This document shows, piece after piece, positions 12,062 to 13,425 of a DNA stretch of 13,425 nt. The notes below the pieces were generated by a model. That model was not told where the DNA came from and searched no databases. It saw nothing but the letters and a program-made list of their open reading frames with translations. Position 1 is the stretch's first letter, and each line of letters begins with the position of its first letter. Source of the stretch: CADCTB01 sp035494015 (GTDB lineage: Bacteria; Actinomycetota; Acidimicrobiia; Acidimicrobiales; AC-14). Location of the stretch: NCBI GenBank assembly GCA_035494015.1, contig DATJHJ010000124.1:1-13425 (forward strand). The letters are read 5' to 3'. The position numbers and the translations under genes are program-made.

Positions 12062-12325
12062 TCAGTTGATCGTGTCCGTGTAGCGGCGCCAGCGCTCCAG
12101 GAGGGACTTCGGGCGGGGTGCGGCCGGGGTATCGCTGATCGTCACCGGGTTCCAGCCCCGGCTGGTGAGCGCGACCTCGGCCGTGGCCAGCGCCCGTTCC
12201 GCGGCCTCGGCCCGGGCCAGCCGTTCGGCGGCGACGGCCTCGGCGACCTCGGCCCGCCGCCGCCACTCGTCCCGCTCGCCGCGGAGCCGGTCGACCTCGT
12301 CCTGCGCCGTCGTGTCGTCGTCCAC
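12062..12325 (-). CDS. Small coiled-coil protein
   Basis: An 87-residue protein with a long Ala/Glu/Arg-rich helix at about 7-53 (DQVDRLRGERDEWRRRAEVA-like, here DEVDRLRGERDEWRRRAEVA) with hydrophobic or Ala residues at heptad spacing, as in a coiled coil, then a flexible Pro-containing stretch and a basic end KSLLERWRRYTDTIN. No membrane segment is seen. The family is unknown to me. GTG 12325 is taken as start; GAAGAG immediately upstream is a weak ribosome site and TACCAT at 12335-12340 a possible -10 box. It ends a few bases before the DUF445 coding region on the same strand, so the two are probably cotranscribed and the product may act with DUF445 at the membrane (inference). Confidence 0.65.
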   Translation of the reverse strand: MDDDTTAQDEVDRLRGERDEWRRRAEVAEAVAAERLARAEAAERALATAEVALTSRGWNPVTISDTPAAPRPKSLLERWRRYTDTIN

Positions 12326-12334
12326 TCTTCGGCC

Positions 12335-12356
12335 ATGGTACGGCGGTGGCTACCCT
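12335..12356. promoter_or_regulatory. Back-to-back -10 boxes in a 37-bp divergent spacer
   Basis: The minus-strand TACCAT (12335-12340) lies 9 nt before the coiled-coil gene GTG 12325. The plus-strand TACCCT (12351-12356) lies 6 nt before the VOC gene GTG 12363. Only 10 bp separate the two hexamers, so polymerase at one should exclude the other. The -35 region of each would lie inside the opposite gene. Confidence 0.5.
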
Positions 12357-12362
12357 TCGCAG

Positions 12363-12746
12363 GTGCTGCACCATCTCACCTTGTGGGTGCCCGACCTCGA
12401 CCGGGCGGCGGAGTCGTGGAGCTGGCTGCTGTGCCAGCTGGGCTATGTCGCCGCCCCGTCGCTGGAAGGCGTCGTCCTTTACCGCCACCCGTCGGGCTTC
12501 GCGGTGGCCATGGAGCAGTCGAAAGACATGGTGGCCGGCATGCTCTACAGCCGCTTCCGCCCCGGAGTGAACCACCTGGCCTTCCGGGTGGCGTCGCCCG
12601 AGGCCATTGAGGCCATCGCCGACGCGGCCGGCGCCTACGGCTGGTCCGTCCTGCCCCGGGACCGCCACCCCATCGCCGGCGGGGCCGAGGTGGTGTACCT
12701 GGAGGACCGCGACGGCTTCGAGGTCGAGTTGGTCGCGCCCCGCTGA
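12363..12746 (+). CDS. VOC (glyoxalase/bleomycin-resistance fold) protein
   Basis: A 127-residue single-domain protein of the vicinal oxygen chelate superfamily, with two beta-alpha-beta-beta-beta modules. The first opens with LHHLTLWVPDLDRAAESW (2-19), the second with GVNHLAFRV (68-76), and the end DRDGFEVELVAP (115-126) is typical. H4, H71 and E122 sit where metal ligands lie in this superfamily. The reaction cannot be told: glyoxalase, dioxygenase, isomerase and drug-binding members share the fold. GTG 12363 starts exactly at the domain and follows TACCCT by 6 nt, indicating a leaderless message. Upstream in-frame sequence belongs to the opposite-strand coiled-coil gene. It converges on the ABC permease gene with 25 bp between stops. 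Confidence 0.87.
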   Translation: MLHHLTLWVPDLDRAAESWSWLLCQLGYVAAPSLEGVVLYRHPSGFAVAMEQSKDMVAGMLYSRFRPGVNHLAFRVASPEAIEAIADAAGAYGWSVLPRDRHPIAGGAEVVYLEDRDGFEVELVAPR

Positions 12747-12752
12747 GCGGGC

Positions 12753-12780
12753 GGCGACGGCGGGCGCGTCGCTAGTCGCC
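12753..12780. terminator. Weak hairpin between convergent VOC and permease genes
   Basis: GGCGAC (12753-12758) can pair with GTCGCC (12775-12780), or GCGAC with GTCGC at 12768-12772. The first includes the permease stop codon region. It may serve both convergent genes, but the stem is short and chance is possible. Confidence 0.3.
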
Positions 12781-13425
12781 GAGCGAGCGGCGGTAGGCGC
12801 GTACGGCCAGGGGGGCGCACACCACGACGATGGCGACGATCCAGATCAGGGAGTAGGCGGTGGGGTGGGCGATCGACCACGGGTCGCCCGGGGCGGGGGG
12901 CTTGAGCGGGTTGCCGAACTGGATCCGGGCCGCATTCGAGAGCGTGGTCACCGGGTTCCACTCGGCGATGGTGCGCAGGGCGTGGGGCATGGTCTCGGTC
13001 GGGACGAAGGTGCTGGCCATGAACGTGATCGGGAACAGCACGCCGAAGGCGATCCCCTGCACCCCTTCGGGCGTGGCCACCAGGCTGCCGAGCAGGACGC
13101 CGACCCAGATCATGGCGAAGGCGAAGGCGATGAGCAGGAGGAAGCCGAGGGCGGCAGGGACGAGGCCGTCGCGGATGCGCCAGCCGATGACGTACCCGCA
13201 GATCGACATGAGCACGATCGGGATCAGGGCCTTGAACAGGTTGGCGATGGCATGGCCGCCGAGCACGGCGCCCCGGGAGATGGGCAGGGCGCGGAAGCGG
13301 TCGACGGCCTGGTTCTTGCGGTCGTTGGCCAGCGACATGGCCACGCCGAAGGCCGAGAACACGATGGTCTGGGCGAAGATGCCGCCCATCAGGAACTCCC
13401 GGTAGCTGCCGCCGCCCGGCACGGA
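12772..13425 (-). CDS. ABC-2 type transporter permease (DrrB-like), N-terminus beyond window edge
   Basis: Membrane subunit of an ABC exporter; 217 residues are visible and the coding frame runs through the right edge, so the N-terminal part with the first membrane helix is missing. Likely membrane segments are GGIFAQTIVFSAFGVAMSLA, LFKALIPIVLMSICGYVIGW, the long stretch AALGFLLLIAFAFAMIWVGV, GIAFGVLFPITFMASTFVP, and near the C-terminus SLIWIVAIVVVCAPLAV. Between the first two is ANDRKNQAVDRFRALPISRG, a cytoplasmic loop typical of daunorubicin-resistance-type permeases. The segment FVPTETMPHALRTIAEWNPVT is also characteristic. The partner ATPase would be expected just outside the window on the same strand. 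The substrate cannot be told; such exporters carry drugs, lipids or polysaccharides. The stop is TAG at 12772-12774. Confidence 0.9.
   Translation of the reverse strand, partial: SVPGGGSYREFLMGGIFAQTIVFSAFGVAMSLANDRKNQAVDRFRALPISRGAVLGGHAIANLFKALIPIVLMSICGYVIGWRIRDGLVPAALGFLLLIAFAFAMIWVGVLLGSLVATPEGVQGIAFGVLFPITFMASTFVPTETMPHALRTIAEWNPVTTLSNAARIQFGNPLKPPAPGDPWSIAHPTAYSLIWIVAIVVVCAPLAVRAYRRSLGD

Noticed and set aside
1..13425. Mobile elements, phage genes, CRISPR arrays, tRNA or rRNA genes
   Set aside because: No transposase or integrase frame, no spaced repeat array, and no tRNA-like or rRNA-like segment was seen on either strand.

Overview
The window is strongly GC-rich, with G or C in most third codon positions. 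Starts are often GTG and -10 boxes are of the TAnnnT type, some placed so close to GTG that the transcript would be leaderless. Together with the families present (DUF445, DUF3817, a HemK2-like methyltransferase/CDGSH/haem-oxygenase-like trio, an XRE-STAND-TPR regulator) this points to an actinomycete chromosome. An Acidimicrobiia-like lineage is my best guess, from general resemblance only. I see no tRNA, rRNA, CRISPR array, transposase or phage gene.

Left part (1-3825). A pyruvate kinase gene (minus strand) runs off the left edge. Divergent from it are a stand-alone HemK2/Mtq2-like methyltransferase and a CDGSH iron-sulfur protein, overlapping each other by 26 nt. A haem-oxygenase-like di-iron protein gene on the opposite strand converges on them, and its 3' end overlaps the CDGSH gene by 64 nt, so the CDGSH metal-binding motif is coded antisense to the tail of the other protein. 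Divergent from that gene is a TerB-like protein.

Middle part (3826-9762). A region with several hairpins surrounds a 59-codon gene (minus strand) whose product looks like a basic leader plus a hydrophobic export signal, ending in AMA-WPAMGC. Divergent from it, 233 bp away, is an 827-residue XRE-HTH/NB-ARC-type ATPase/TPR regulator, followed on the same strand by an S9-family oligopeptidase and, with a 4-nt overlap, an aldose 1-epimerase. The pairing of a tiny exported peptide with an HTH-TPR regulator and a peptidase resembles Gram-positive peptide-signalling loci in layout; this is the most interesting hypothesis in the window and it is untested.

Right part (9739-13425). A nested inverted repeat between two convergent stop codons separates aldose epimerase from a run of minus-strand genes: a two-helix membrane protein, a small charged helical protein, a DUF3817 membrane protein, a DUF445 membrane protein (with no ATG/GTG/TTG at the expected N-terminus) and a short coiled-coil protein. 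A 37-bp divergent promoter region then leads to a small VOC/glyoxalase-fold protein, which converges on an ABC-2 type transporter permease that runs off the right edge.
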